Assembly (NCBI RefSeq): GCF_024666595.1
Contig: NZ_CP088296.1
Location: 1,302,001 to 1,366,000, forward strand
Length of the DNA: 64,000 nucleotides
Direction: 5' to 3'
DNA from: Sphingomonas sp. J315
GTDB lineage: Bacteria > Pseudomonadota > Alphaproteobacteria > Sphingomonadales > Sphingomonadaceae
A model generated the notes under the pieces. The model did no database searches. It worked only from the letters and a program-made list of their open reading frames with translations, and was not told where the DNA came from. Made by a program: the position numbers and the translations under genes. Positions within the stretch are counted from its first letter, which is position 1, and each line of letters starts with the position of its first letter. Shown here one piece after another: positions 54,648 through 63,955 of this stretch.

Positions 54648-55148
54648 GTGAAGAACGAGCAGGACGAGATCAACGCCGCGCTACTTGCAACCGCGCTGCG
54701 GAACATCCGTCTGGCACGGCGGATGCGGACGAGCGAGCTGGCGCGCGAGCTCGGGATGCCACTGCGCACCTACGAACACTTGGAGGCAGGACGAGGCAAG
54801 ATAACCTACGACAAGGTCGTCCGGTTCGCGGAAGCCACCAATAGCGACCCAGTTGCGATTCTGCTGTCGCTGCCGCTGAAGTCGCATGAATTTGCCGTCC
54901 GTTGCGCTGACAACAAGCTCGCGACGATCCTCACGATCGCCTTGGGTGAGCTGAATGACGAGCTTGGCGACGATATCGAATTCTTGGAGCCGGGCACGTT
55001 GATCGGTGCATTCACGCGTGTGGTGAAGGACTTGAACAGCCATGTCGCGAACCGCGATCTCTTCGCCGAAACCTGGCTCAGGGAGAACAGTTCAAAGGTG
55101 GATGGCGCACGACATTCCAGCAAGCCTCGCTGGCGTCTCAAATCCTGA
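54648..55148 (+). CDS. XRE-type helix-turn-helix regulator
   Basis: A 166-residue protein with a Cro/C1-type HTH at residues 18-70 (TSELARELGMPLRTYEHLEAGRG) and a less conserved C-terminal half rich in acids. The GTG start follows GAGGATTAGGC. It stands just outside the lasso genes and may be unrelated to them. A weak inverted repeat (CAACGGC/GCCGTTG at 55161-55180) follows and may end the transcript. Confidence 0.82.
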   Translation: MKNEQDEINAALLATALRNIRLARRMRTSELARELGMPLRTYEHLEAGRGKITYDKVVRFAEATNSDPVAILLSLPLKSHEFAVRCADNKLATILTIALGELNDELGDDIEFLEPGTLIGAFTRVVKDLNSHVANRDLFAETWLRENSSKVDGARHSSKPRWRLKS

Positions 55149-55348
55149 AAGTTGGATTTTCAACGGCTGATTGGCCGTTGGCTAGGACCGAATTCCGCAC
55201 TGCGCAGAGGCCGCTGTAGCGGCTTGGGCGAGATCACCAGCTGATTCCCTGCTCCGCAAAGAGCCCAACGATTTTGTAGGGCACAGTGTGGGGAGGCAAT
55301 ATCCTTGCTAGGTTTTTCCGTGGAAAATCAGCGCCTTACACGGCGGAC

Positions 55349-55424
55349 TGGTGGAGCTGAGGGGAATCGAACCCCTGACCTCTGCAGTGCGATTGCAGCG
55401 CTCTCCCATCTGAGCTACAGCCCC
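55349..55424 (-). tRNA. tRNA-Ala (anticodon CGC)
   Basis: A 76-base cloverleaf. The acceptor stem GGGGCTG/CAGCTCC has the G3:U70 pair that marks alanine; the anticodon stem CTGCA/TGCAG holds loop ATCGCAC with CGC; the T arm is AGGGGTTCGATTCCCCT. A73 and CCA are encoded. Confidence 0.95.
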
Positions 55425-55640
55425 GCTCCACGTCCGGCTGCGCCGGACGGCGGTTCGTCTAGCTTTCCTCCACCCGCTTTGCAACGCCAATCGCACCGGT
55501 TCTCCGGTGGGCCGATCCTTGCCCCCGCTCGTCGCAGCGTCGGCGCGATGCTCGGGAACAAGCCCCGCTGTTCATTCATTTTTTGCTGTGGGGCACGCGG
55601 ATGGCGCGTGCCCGGAAACCGGCAGGATGAGGAGGACCCG

Positions 55641-56540
55641 ATGGGCTACGAACCCTATCGCAACGACAACCGCAACGACTGGGGCGTGAGCGACCGCAGT
55701 GCGTCGCGCGGTTCCAGCTATGGCTATGGCTATGGCTACGATCCCGATCGCGACCGCTACCGGTCGAGCGCGCGCGAACATTATGCCGCCGACCCGGACG
55801 AGCGGGGCCGCAGCTATCGTGGCGAGGATCGTTATGGCGCGCGCGGCTATCGTGGCGGACGTGACCATGACGATCGCTATACCAGCGGCAGCCGCGGCTA
55901 TCGCGACCGGTATGACGAGGGCCGCGGCGGTCGCGGTCGCGAGCACGGACCTGAAGGCTATCGCTATGACGATCGCGGCTTCTTTGACCGCGCGGGCGAC
56001 GAAGTCCGCTCATGGTTCGGTGATGAGGACGCGGAGCGCCGCCGCGAAATGGATGCGCGCTACGACGCGCGCTACGGCAATGACTGGGGTGCGCGCGACG
56101 CGGACTACCATGGCTGGCGTCGCCGTCAGATCGACGATCTCGACCGCGACTATCACGAATATCGCCGCGAAAATCAGGCGCGGTTCGAGAATGAGTTCGG
56201 CGCCTGGCGCAACGAGCGCCAGACCCAGCGGGGTTCCCTGAGCCGCGTGACCGAGCATATGGAAGTCGTTGGATCCGACGGCGCGCATATCGGCACAGTC
56301 GACAAGGTGCGCGGCGATCGCATCATCCTGACCAAGAACGACGCCGATGCCGGTGGCCATCACCATTCGATCCCGTCGCGCTGGATCGATTCGGTCGACG
56401 ACAAGGTGACGATCCGCAAGACCGCAGACGAGGCTAAGGCCGCCTGGCGCGACGAGGACCGCAGCGGTGCGCTGTTCGGCGAGCGCGACGATACGCGCGG
56501 CACGCCTTATCTCAACCGCAGTTTCTCCGGCACCTATTGA
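55641..56540 (+). CDS. DUF2171-domain protein with an Arg/Tyr/Gly-rich N-terminus
   Basis: A 299-residue protein. Residues 1-130 are low-complexity, rich in Arg, Tyr, Gly and Asp, and so probably disordered; then comes an RSWFGDEDAERRREMD motif found in similar sphingomonad proteins. The C-terminus is a PRC-barrel-like DUF2171 (HMEVVGSDGAHIGTVDKV...SIPSRWIDSVDDKV). GAGGAGGACCCG precedes the ATG; an open frame upstream crosses the tRNA and is not real. Stress-envelope roles have been suggested for relatives; none is shown here. Confidence 0.85.
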   Translation: MGYEPYRNDNRNDWGVSDRSASRGSSYGYGYGYDPDRDRYRSSAREHYAADPDERGRSYRGEDRYGARGYRGGRDHDDRYTSGSRGYRDRYDEGRGGRGREHGPEGYRYDDRGFFDRAGDEVRSWFGDEDAERRREMDARYDARYGNDWGARDADYHGWRRRQIDDLDRDYHEYRRENQARFENEFGAWRNERQTQRGSLSRVTEHMEVVGSDGAHIGTVDKVRGDRIILTKNDADAGGHHHSIPSRWIDSVDDKVTIRKTADEAKAAWRDEDRSGALFGERDDTRGTPYLNRSFSGTY

Positions 56541-56580
56541 CCGGAACTCCCAGGCGGGCCGGATGTCCGGCCCGACCCTT

Positions 56581-56609
56581 GGCCCGGGCGGCGACGCCCG
56601 GGCCGTTTT
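56581..56609. terminator. Rho-independent terminator (paired hairpins)
   Basis: Stem GGCCCGGGCG/CGCCCGGGCC with loop GCGA then GTTTT. A second hairpin (GGGCCGGA/TCCGGCCC) lies at 56556-56573. They separate two convergent genes. Confidence 0.8.
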
Positions 56610-56612
56610 GGT

Positions 56613-57080
56613 TCAGGCCGGGATCGGTTCAGCCGACACGATCTCGATTGCCTCGCTGCGCCCGTTGAAATCGACCGCTTCCCCGTCCTCCGCACCGATC
56701 ATCGCGGCGGCGAGCGGCGCCTGGAACGCGACCCGGCCCGCCGCCGGATCGGCCTCGTCATGCCCGACAATGTCGATCGTCCGCTCGCGCCCATCAATGC
56801 GAAACCGCACGCGCGATCCGATCGCGACCACGCCCGGCTCCGGCACCGGCGCAACCTCCGCCGTGGTCTGGCGCGTATGCCAATAGCGCAGGTCGCGCAG
56901 CAGCGGGGCACGCGCTTCCTCGCCCTCCAGCCCGTCGAGCTGCGCCTCGATGTCGCGCACGCGCTGGTCGATCAGCGCCCGCCCGCGTTCGGTCACCGGA
57001 TTGGGGCCGACCGGAATCGGCAGTTCGAAGCGGGGCTCCTTATGATCCTCGTCGCTCTCGCGGCGGAAGGCGACGCTCAT
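56613..57080 (-). CDS. GreA/GreB-family elongation factor-like protein
   Basis: A 155-residue protein. N-terminal coiled coil (RGRALIDQRVRDIEAQLDGL), then the FKBP-like Gre C-terminal domain (VAIGSRVRFRIDGRERTIDI; GRVAFQAPLAAAMIGAEDGE). Gre factors free stalled RNA polymerase; the coiled-coil tip here lacks an obvious DxxE acid pair, so cleavage activity is uncertain. It may resemble Rnk or Gfh-type regulators. It is followed by the zinc-peptidase gene on the same strand only in the upstream direction (30 bp). Confidence 0.85.
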   Translation of the reverse strand: MSVAFRRESDEDHKEPRFELPIPVGPNPVTERGRALIDQRVRDIEAQLDGLEGEEARAPLLRDLRYWHTRQTTAEVAPVPEPGVVAIGSRVRFRIDGRERTIDIVGHDEADPAAGRVAFQAPLAAAMIGAEDGEAVDFNGRSEAIEIVSAEPIPA

Positions 57081-57090
57081 CGGCTCATCC

Positions 57091-57980
57091 TCAAATCGGC
57101 CCGCTGAACGTGTCGCACGCGGCCGGGTTGCCGCTGTCCAGCCCGCGCTTCAGCCACTTCATGCGCTGCGCCGATGTGCCATGGGTAAAGCTCTCCGGCA
57201 CGATCGTCCCCTGCGACTGGCGCTGCAGCGTATCGTCGCCGATTGCCTCGGCGGCGCGCAGCCCTTCCTCGATATCGCCCGCCTCCAGTCGGTCGCGATT
57301 CTGCGCCGCCCAGACCCCGGCGAAACAGTCCGCCTGCAACTCGACGCGCACCGAAAGTTCATTGCCCTCGACCTGGCTCATCCGCGCCTGGCGCGCACGG
57401 ACCTGCTCCATCGTGCCGGTGACATTCTGGATATGATGGCCGACCTCATGCGCGATCACGTAATTCTGCGCGAAATCGCCCGCCGCGCCGAACCGCGTCG
57501 CCAGCTCGCGGAAGAAGCCGGTGTCGAGATAGATGCCCCGATCCGCCGGGCAGTAAAACGGCCCCGCTGCCGAGGTTGCCGACCCACAGCCCGACTGCAC
57601 CCCGCCTTCGTAGAAATTGAGCACCGGTGCCGGATAGCGCTGCCCCCCGCGGCGAACAGTTTGGTCCAGGTCTGTTCGGTGCTGGTCATCACCCGGCACG
57701 CCTGCAGCTCCTCGGGCGTGTCGCATGCCTTTTGCTGCGTCACCTGCTGCCCGCCGCTGCCGGTGGTGCCCCCACCGGTCAACAACGCCCCGCCCCCACC
57801 GACGGCCATAAAGATCGCCGCGCCGATGCCGATCAGCGCGATCGTGCCACAGCCCAGCCGGCTGCCCAGCAGCATCGGCAACAACGCGAACAGGATGTTG
57901 CCCCCGCCCCCGCCGAACCCGCCACCACCGGAGCCGAGGTCGCGGACATTGTCGCTGGGATCGAGATCGTCGAGCCGCAT
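57091..57980 (-). pseudogene. Neutral zinc metallopeptidase (YpfJ family), frameshifted
   Basis: Two frames make one about 296-residue peptidase. The first (start MRLDDLDPSDNVRDLG) has a Gly-rich region and one transmembrane helix (CGTIALIGIGAAIFMAVGG); the second has the zinc motif HEVGHH in VIAHEVGHHIQNVTG and ends with the SADCFAGVWA-type stretch (QADCFAGVWAAQN). The break is at a six-C run on the plus strand (57643-57648); one more base rejoins AAGGQRYPAPVLNF. A consensus error is likely. AAGGGGATGGGCC precedes the ATG. Confidence 0.85.
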
Positions 57981-58087
57981 GGCCCATCCCCTTTTCGTTG
58001 CTACTCCGCGACAATGCCCGAAGCGGACGGACGTTGCATGCATAATCCCGCATTGCCCTTCGCGCTGCGTTGCACCACATGTGCGCC

Positions 58088-59236
58088 ATGGCCGACGCCG
58101 ATCCGCAACGCCGCAGGAACATGGGCAGCGACGCGCCGCTCCCGCTCCCCGGCTGCGTCGCTTTGGTGCTTCAGGGCGGCGGCGCGCTGGGCAGCTATCA
58201 GGCCGGAGTGATCGAGGCGCTGGCGGCGGCGGACATCGCCCCCGACTGGGTCGCCGGCATTTCGATCGGCGCGGTCAACGCCGCGATCGTCGCGGGCAAT
58301 CCGCCCGAACGCCGGGTCGAGCGACTTGAGGCATTCTGGGATAGGGTGACCAGCGGCCTGCCCAGTTTCCCGATCTTCCCGCAGGACCAAGTGCGCGAGC
58401 TGGTCCATGAATGGTCCGCCGCCGCCGTGCTGGCACAGGGCGTGCCCGGTTTCTTCCACCCGCGCCCGCTTCCGCCGCTCTTCGCCACGCCGGGCAGCTG
58501 CGCCGCGCTCAGCTTCTACGACACCGCCGCGTTGCGCGAGACGCTGGATTCGCTGGTCGACTGGGACCTGCTCAACACCGGCCCGGTCCGCCTGTCGGTC
58601 GGCGCGGTCGAGATCGAAAGCGGCAATTTCCGCTATTTCGACACGACGCAGGACCGGATCGACGCGCGGCACATCATGGCATCGGGCGCACTGCCCCCCG
58701 GCCTGCCCCCGGTCGAGATCGACGGTAGATATTACTGGGACGGCGGCCTCGTCTCCAACACGCCGCTGATCCACGTCCTCGATCACCAGAACACCGCGAT
58801 GCTGGTGTTTCAGGTCGACCTCTTCTCCGCCGCCGCGCCGATGCCGCACACGATCACCGACGTGATGGCACGCGAAAAGGAGATTCGATTTTCCAGCCGT
58901 ACCCGTCAGGTCAGCGACGAACGGCTGAAGCTGCGCAAGGAGCGCGAGATGATCCGCAAGGTCCTCGCCAAACTGCCCGACAACCTCGCCGACGACCCCG
59001 ATGTCGCCGCATTGCGCGCCGCCGCCGACGAACAGCCGGTCGCGCTCGTCCACCTCATCTACCGCGCCAATGCGTGGGAGGGCGGCAGTCGCGACTTCGA
59101 ATTCTCAGCGCGCTCGATGCGCGAACATTGGCAGGCAGGCCGCGACGATGTCGCGCGCACCATGGCCAATGCGCGCCTGATCGCCAGCAACATCGCCGAC
59201 GGCCGCACCGCCGCCTTCGACCTGACCAGACGCTAA
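58088..59236 (+). CDS. Patatin-like phospholipase
   Basis: A 382-residue lipid acyl hydrolase. Oxyanion motif LQGGGALGSYQAG (about 28-40), catalytic Ser near 59 in AGISIGAVN, catalytic Asp near 217 in YWDGGLVSNTP, and a C-terminal DUF3734-type tail. There is no signal peptide. Probably trims phospholipids or polyhydroxybutyrate-related esters; its hydroxybutyrate dehydrogenase neighbour 15 bp downstream would fit the latter, an inference. Confidence 0.9.
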   Translation: MADADPQRRRNMGSDAPLPLPGCVALVLQGGGALGSYQAGVIEALAAADIAPDWVAGISIGAVNAAIVAGNPPERRVERLEAFWDRVTSGLPSFPIFPQDQVRELVHEWSAAAVLAQGVPGFFHPRPLPPLFATPGSCAALSFYDTAALRETLDSLVDWDLLNTGPVRLSVGAVEIESGNFRYFDTTQDRIDARHIMASGALPPGLPPVEIDGRYYWDGGLVSNTPLIHVLDHQNTAMLVFQVDLFSAAAPMPHTITDVMAREKEIRFSSRTRQVSDERLKLRKEREMIRKVLAKLPDNLADDPDVAALRAAADEQPVALVHLIYRANAWEGGSRDFEFSARSMREHWQAGRDDVARTMANARLIASNIADGRTAAFDLTRR

Positions 59237-59251
59237 CCGGGAGTTTTCGCC

Positions 59252-60036
59252 ATGTTCCTCAAGGGCAAGTCCGCCATCGTCACCGGCTCCACCTCCGGGA
59301 TCGGCCTGGCCATCGCCAAGGCGTTGGCAGCAGAGGGCGCGAGCGTGATGATCAACGGGTTCGGCGACGCGGATGCGATCGAAACCGAGCGCGCGAGCCT
59401 TGCGGGGATCAGCGGGGCGATGGCGCTCTATGACGCTGCCGACATGAGCAAGCCCGACGCGATCTATGCGATGGTCGAACGCTGCCATGCCGAACTCGGC
59501 GGTCCCGACATCATCGTCAACAATGCCGGCATCCAGCATGTCGCGAAGATCGAGGACTTTCCCCCGAGAAATGGGATGCGATCATCGCGATCAACCTGTC
59601 CTCGGCGTGGCACATGATGCGCGCCGCCGTGCCGCACATGAAGGCGGCGAAATGGGGCCGTATCATCAACACCGCCTCGGCCCACAGCCTGGTCGCCAGC
59701 CCCAACAAGTCGGCCTATGTCGCCGCCAAGCATGGTGTCGCCGGGATCACCAAGACGATCGCGCTGGAAACCGCGACCGACGGCATCACCGTCAACTGCA
59801 TCTCACCCGGCTATGTCTGGACGCCGCTGGTCGAGAACCAGATCCCCGACACAATGGCCTCGCGCGGCCTGACCCGCGAGCAGGTGATCAACGACGTCCT
59901 GCTCGCCGCCCAGCCGACCAAGCAATTCGTCCAGCCGGACGAGATCGCCGCGCTCGCGACCTTCCTGTGCCGCGACGAAGCGCGCTCGATCACCGGCGCG
60001 AACTATTCGATGGACGGCGGGTGGACCGCGGCATGA
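59252..60036 (+). pseudogene. 3-hydroxybutyrate dehydrogenase, frameshifted
   Basis: Two overlapping frames form one 261-residue SDR that interconverts 3-hydroxybutyrate and acetoacetate. The first has TGSTSGIGLAIAKAL and NNAGIQHVAKIEDFPP; the second holds NTASAHSLVAS and Tyr-x3-Lys in SAYVAAKHG, with the family's LVENQIPDTMASRG. The break is at a C5 run (59561-59565), where one extra C restores DFPPEKWDAIIAINL. A consensus error is likely. RBS GGGAGTTTTCGCC. Confidence 0.87.
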
Positions 60037-60657
60037 CCCGCCCCGCCCTCCTCGCGCTCGTTCTCGGCCTGGCGCTGTCCGCCTGTGCAAAGGACGGACT
60101 CAGCCTCGTCGAAACCGCGCCTGAAACCCGCTGGCGCGCGGTCACCACCGATCAGGACCGTGAGCGGCTGCGCAACTGGCGCAAGGCATGGGTCGAAGCG
60201 CTCCCCCGCCGCGCGCACGGCCGATGGCGGGGCGATCGCTCGCGAAGGCGCCTTGTTCGAACCAGACCGGGCGATGGCCAACGCCATGCCGCCTGCAGGC
60301 GACTATCGCTGCCGCACGTTCAAGCTGGGCGCGATACGTCCCGAGTTGCGCGTTTTTGCCGAACGCCCCTGGGTCCGCTGCCGCGTCGGTCGAGAGGGCG
60401 AAATGCCGGTCTTCGCGGTGCTGGAGGGTGATCAGCGGCCGTCAGGCACGCTCTACGCCGAAACCGATGCGCGGGTGATCTTCCTCGGCACGCTCGAACT
60501 CGGCGACGAAACCACCGCGCTCGCCTACAGCCTTGACCGCAAGCGGGACATGGCGGGCTATGTCGAGCGCGTCGCGATCGGCCGCTGGCGGCTGGTGCTG
60601 CCTTACCCCAATTTCGAATCGCAGCTCGACGTGATCGAGATGGTCCCGGCGGGCTAG
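60033..60657 (+). pseudogene. DUF4893-domain lipoprotein, frameshifted
   Basis: A protein of about 207 residues in two frames. Lipobox LALSAC (Cys18) after MTRPALLALVLGLALSA marks a lipoprotein. The DUF4893 part continues in another frame from ARTADGGAIAREGALF to the end (ESQLDVIEMVPAG). The break is at a C5 run (60203-60207); removing one C gives VEALPAARTADGG. The start overlaps the dehydrogenase stop. The function of DUF4893 is unknown. A consensus error is likely. Confidence 0.8.
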
Positions 60658-60704
60658 TCGTTCTTGGTCGTTGCGTCGCGGCCGTGCCGGGTTAGGGTAT
60701 CGCC

Positions 60705-62018
60705 ATGAAGACGTTCCTCGCCACCGCAACCGCGACCTTCGCGCTCGCCCTTCCCGCCGCCGCCGACAGCGTGCGGGATGCTACGGCACGCGAGTTACCG
60801 TCGCTGATGGCGCTCTACCGCGACCTGCATGCCAATCCCGAGATCAGCCTTGCTGAGGTGAAGACAGCCGCCAAGCTCGCCGCCGAGGCGCGCAAGGCGG
60901 GCTACACCGTCACCGAACAGGTCGGCGGGACCGGCGTCGTTGCTGTCCTGAAGAATGGCGACGGGCCAGTGGTGATGATCCGCGCCGACATGGACGGGCT
61001 TCCGGTCACCGAGGAAACCGGGCTGCCTTTCGCATCGAAGGTCCGCACGCGCACCCCGGAGGGGGTCGAGAGCGGCGTGATGCACGCCTGCGCCCACGAC
61101 ACGCACATGACCGCATGGGTCGGGACGTTGCGCAATCTGGCCGCGATGAAGGACCAGTGGCGTGGGACTTTGGTGATGATCGCCCAGCCGGCCGAGGAGA
61201 GCAGCGCAGGCGCGCTCGCGATGCTCAAGGACGGGCTCTACACCCGCTTCCCCAAGCCGACCCACGCGATTGCCTTCCACAACAGCGCCGCGCTGCCCGC
61301 AGGCACGATCGGCATCCGCAGCGGCCCGACCTTCGCCAGCGTCGATTCGGTCGATATCGTGGTGAGGGGCGTCGGCGGTCATGGTGCCTATCCCGCGACG
61401 ACCAAGGATCCGATCGTCCTCGGCGCGCGAATCGTCTCCGCGCTCCAGACTTTGGTCGCGCGTGAGATCGACCCGCTCGATTCCGCCGTGGTCACGGTCG
61501 GCAGCTTTCAGGGCGGGACGCGGCACAACATCATTCCGGATCAGGCACTGCTCCTGCTCACCGTCCGCGCCTATACGCCGCAGGTGCGCAAGCAATTGCT
61601 CGACGGCATCGCGCGGATCGCCAAGGGCGAGGCAATCGCGGCGGGCGTGCCCGAGGACCGGATGCCGGTGGTGACGATACGCGAACCCTTCACGCCGCCG
61701 GCGGTCAGCAGCCCCGGCTTCGCGGGCCAGCTCAGGACGCTGTTCACGACCCGCTTCGGCGAGGACCGCGTTCAGGACATCGCCCCGACCATGGCGGGCG
61801 AGGACTTCGGCCGCTACGCGATCGCCGATCCTTCTGTGCAGAGCGTGATCTACTGGGTGGGCGGCGTCCCGCAGGACGCATGGGACAAGGCGCAGGCCAA
61901 TGGCGGCGCAGGTCTCCCTTCGCTCCACAGCCCGAAATGGGCGCCCGATGCCGAAAAGGTGGTCGGCACCGCTGCGGAAGCAATGACCGCAGCGGCGCTG
62001 GATGTGATGAAACGCTGA
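60705..62018 (+). CDS. M20-family amidohydrolase/aminoacylase, exported
   Basis: A 437-residue metallopeptidase/amidohydrolase of the hippurate-hydrolase type. Signal peptide MKTFLATATATFALALPAAA. Metal ligands: HACAHDTHM near 126, AEESSAGA near 162, GGHGAYPATTKDP in the lid domain, and the late PTMAGEDFG. It releases acids from N-acyl amino acids or short amides, in the periplasm. Stands alone after the DUF4893 gene. Confidence 0.92.
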   Translation: MKTFLATATATFALALPAAADSVRDATARELPSLMALYRDLHANPEISLAEVKTAAKLAAEARKAGYTVTEQVGGTGVVAVLKNGDGPVVMIRADMDGLPVTEETGLPFASKVRTRTPEGVESGVMHACAHDTHMTAWVGTLRNLAAMKDQWRGTLVMIAQPAEESSAGALAMLKDGLYTRFPKPTHAIAFHNSAALPAGTIGIRSGPTFASVDSVDIVVRGVGGHGAYPATTKDPIVLGARIVSALQTLVAREIDPLDSAVVTVGSFQGGTRHNIIPDQALLLLTVRAYTPQVRKQLLDGIARIAKGEAIAAGVPEDRMPVVTIREPFTPPAVSSPGFAGQLRTLFTTRFGEDRVQDIAPTMAGEDFGRYAIADPSVQSVIYWVGGVPQDAWDKAQANGGAGLPSLHSPKWAPDAEKVVGTAAEAMTAAALDVMKR

Positions 62019-62024
62019 CCCGGC

Positions 62025-62044
62025 GCTCCTGCGAAGGCAGGAGC
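62025..62044. repeat. REP-like hairpin element, copy 1
   Basis: GCTCCTGC-GAAG-GCAGGAGC followed by CCAGAG. The same palindrome plus CCAGAG recurs at 63872, and a variant at 63923. All lie just after gene ends. Confidence 0.65.
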
Positions 62045-62078
62045 CCAGAGCCAAATCTGAATCGCTCCGTAACTAGCG

Positions 62079-62315
62079 CTATTCCGCCTCGGCCTTCTTC
62101 TTGGCCAGCTCCGCCTCCTTCTCGGCATCATAGCCAGTCGAGGGTGGCGCATGGTGCGAATGCACCGGCTGCGTCGTCGCAGGCGGGTCCGAAGCATCCA
62201 TCGATTCATCCAGCGCGCGATCGAGCCGCGCCTGTTTGCTCTCCGGATTCTTCTCGAGCCGTTCGGCGATACTCTCGTCGGTCCCGGCGTCACCGCGCTT
62301 CTTGTCGTCTTCCAT
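62079..62315 (-). CDS. Small charged hypothetical protein
   Basis: A 78-residue, very hydrophilic protein (MEDDKKRGDAGTDESIAERL..., ending KKKAEAE), likely disordered, with a His-rich middle (QPVHSHHAPP). GGAGCAGGACA precedes the ATG; the frame can be extended to 62414 without support. Function unknown; similar short acidic/basic proteins are frequent in sphingomonads. Confidence 0.65.
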   Translation of the reverse strand: MEDDKKRGDAGTDESIAERLEKNPESKQARLDRALDESMDASDPPATTQPVHSHHAPPSTGYDAEKEAELAKKKAEAE

Positions 62316-62401
62316 TGTCCTGCTCCCAAAGGGGTGGACGTCGAAAACGCGCGCCGGGCGATTCGCGTTCCGCCTCCGAAACGCTGATGGCGCAACGCAG
62401 A

Positions 62402-62429
62402 AAGGCCCGGCCATCGCTGGCCGGGCCTT
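62402..62429 (-). terminator. Terminator hairpin
   Basis: A perfect 12-bp stem AAGGCCCGGCCA/TGGCCGGGCCTT with a TCGC loop, after the Bax-inhibitor-like gene on the minus strand. Confidence 0.7.
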
Positions 62430-62456
62430 CCCGATTTCCCAAGCCTGTCGCAGCGA

Positions 62457-63203
62457 TCAGTCGCGCGACGTGCCGAAGATGCTGAGGATGAACTGGAACA
62501 TGTTGATGAAGTCCAGATACAGGCTCAGCGCGCTCATGATCACGACCTTGCCGACCATGTCGGTGCCCGCGACATAGGCGTACATGCTCTTGATCCGCTG
62601 CGTGTCATAGGCGGTCAGGCCCGCGAAGATCAGCACACCCGCGATGCTGATGATCAGCGCCATCATGCTCGACTGGGTAAAGATGTTGATGATCGACGCG
62701 ACGATGATGCCGATCAGGCCGACGATCAGGAAGCTGCCGAACCCGGTCAGGTCACGCTTGGTGGTATAGCCATAGAGGCTGAGGCCCACAAAACCCGCCG
62801 CCGTCGCGAAGAACGCCTGCGCGACCGACGTGCCGGTGTAGCGCAGCAGCAGCGTCGAGAGCGACAGGCCCATCAGCACCGCGAAGCTCCAGAACAGAAC
62901 CTGCAGCGTGCCGGTCGACATCTTGTTCTGGCCGAAGCTCATTGCGAACACGATCGCCAGCGGCGACAGGATGATCAGCCAGGCGAGCGGCCCGCCATTG
63001 GCAAAGACCGAATAGGCCATCGACTGCTCGCCGCCCCATGCGAACATGAGCGCGACGATGCCGCTGAGCAGCACGCCCGAGGCCATATAGTTGTAGACCG
63101 AAAGCATGTAGGACCGCAGCCCCGCATCATACGCGGCATCGCGCGTACCTGCGGCCGTCGCGTACGGCGCGGCGGTCGTTTGGGGGTCAGACCAGTTAGC
63201 CAT
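62457..63203 (-). CDS. Bax inhibitor-1/YccA family membrane protein
   Basis: A 248-residue inner-membrane protein with seven predicted helices. It starts ahead of a YMLSVYNYMASGVLLSGIVAL helix; YDTQRIKSMYAY near residue 205 is the conserved late motif, followed by LYLDFINMFQFILSIFG. Family members act as pH-sensitive calcium leak channels or FtsH modulators. GGAGTTTGAG precedes the ATG; a terminator lies downstream at 62402. Confidence 0.92.
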   Translation of the reverse strand: MANWSDPQTTAAPYATAAGTRDAAYDAGLRSYMLSVYNYMASGVLLSGIVALMFAWGGEQSMAYSVFANGGPLAWLIILSPLAIVFAMSFGQNKMSTGTLQVLFWSFAVLMGLSLSTLLLRYTGTSVAQAFFATAAGFVGLSLYGYTTKRDLTGFGSFLIVGLIGIIVASIINIFTQSSMMALIISIAGVLIFAGLTAYDTQRIKSMYAYVAGTDMVGKVVIMSALSLYLDFINMFQFILSIFGTSRD

Positions 63204-63333
63204 CTCAAACTCCTTTGCCCGGCGGTCTCAGATGATCGGCCGCCCGGATGTTATCGAATATCATGGTTCTGCCGACGAGATTCAAGGAAAACCGGCATCG
63301 CGGCGTCTGACGAAATGGGTTAATGCCCGCGCG

Positions 63334-63870
63334 ATGCACCGTCTGTTCGTCGCATTGCGCCCGCCACCCGCGATTCGTGACCGCCTCACCGACCTGATGG
63401 ATGGGGTCGAGGGCGCGCGCTGGCAGGGCGACGACCAGCTCCACATCACGCTGCGCTATATCGGCGAAGTCGATCGCCGCACCGCCGAGGACGTCGCAAC
63501 CGCGCTGTCGGCGATCCGGTTCGACCTTCCCCCGCTCCGGCTCGACGGCTGCGGCACATTCGACACCAAGGGGCGTCCCAATGCGCTCTGGGCCGGGGTC
63601 GCCCCGCGCGATGCGCTCGCGACCCTGCACAAGAAGATCGACCGCGCGATGATCCGCATCGGCCTCGAACCCGAGCACCGCGCCTATGTCCCGCACATCA
63701 CGCTCGCCCGCCTCGCCGGATCGGCGGGACCGGTCGACGGCTTTCTCGCCCGCCACGCCGCGCTGACCAGCCCGGAGTTCACCGTCGATCACATGGCCCT
63801 CTACGAAAGCCGCCTCGGCCATGGGGGCGCGAGCTACGAACCGGTCGAGCGCTACGCGCTGACCGCCTAG
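63334..63870 (+). CDS. thpR: RNA 2',3'-cyclic phosphodiesterase ThpR
   Basis: A 178-residue 2H phosphoesterase. The two catalytic HxT motifs are His37 (LHITLRYIG) and His121 (PHITLARLA). It opens 2',3'-cyclic phosphates on RNA. I chose the ATG of MHRLFVALRPPP, the usual start of this family; the frame extends upstream to 63232. It is divergent from the Bax-inhibitor-like gene and followed by REP-like hairpins. Confidence 0.9.
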   Translation: MHRLFVALRPPPAIRDRLTDLMDGVEGARWQGDDQLHITLRYIGEVDRRTAEDVATALSAIRFDLPPLRLDGCGTFDTKGRPNALWAGVAPRDALATLHKKIDRAMIRIGLEPEHRAYVPHITLARLAGSAGPVDGFLARHAALTSPEFTVDHMALYESRLGHGGASYEPVERYALTA

Positions 63871-63871
63871 A

Positions 63872-63891
63872 GCTCCTGCGCAGGCAGGAGC
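63872..63891. repeat. REP-like hairpin element, copy 2
   Basis: GCTCCTGC-GCAG-GCAGGAGC then CCAGAG, as at 62025 with only the loop changed. Confidence 0.65.
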
Positions 63892-63922
63892 CCAGAGTCA
63901 CATGCGATTGGCGTCGCAACCC

Positions 63923-63950
63923 CGGTGCTCCTGCCTGAGCAGGAGCACCG
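63923..63950. repeat. REP-like hairpin element, copy 3 (longer stem)
   Basis: CGGTGCTCCTGC-CTGA-GCAGGAGCACCG, a perfect 12-bp stem sharing the GCTCCTGC core with copies 1 and 2. It may also end the gene entering from the right. Confidence 0.65.
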
Positions 63951-63955
63951 GCCCG

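Noticed and set aside
60795..62054. A 419-codon minus-strand frame
   Set aside because: Antisense shadow of the M20 amidohydrolase.
94..63900. CRISPR array
   Set aside because: No series of regularly spaced direct repeats was seen anywhere in the window.
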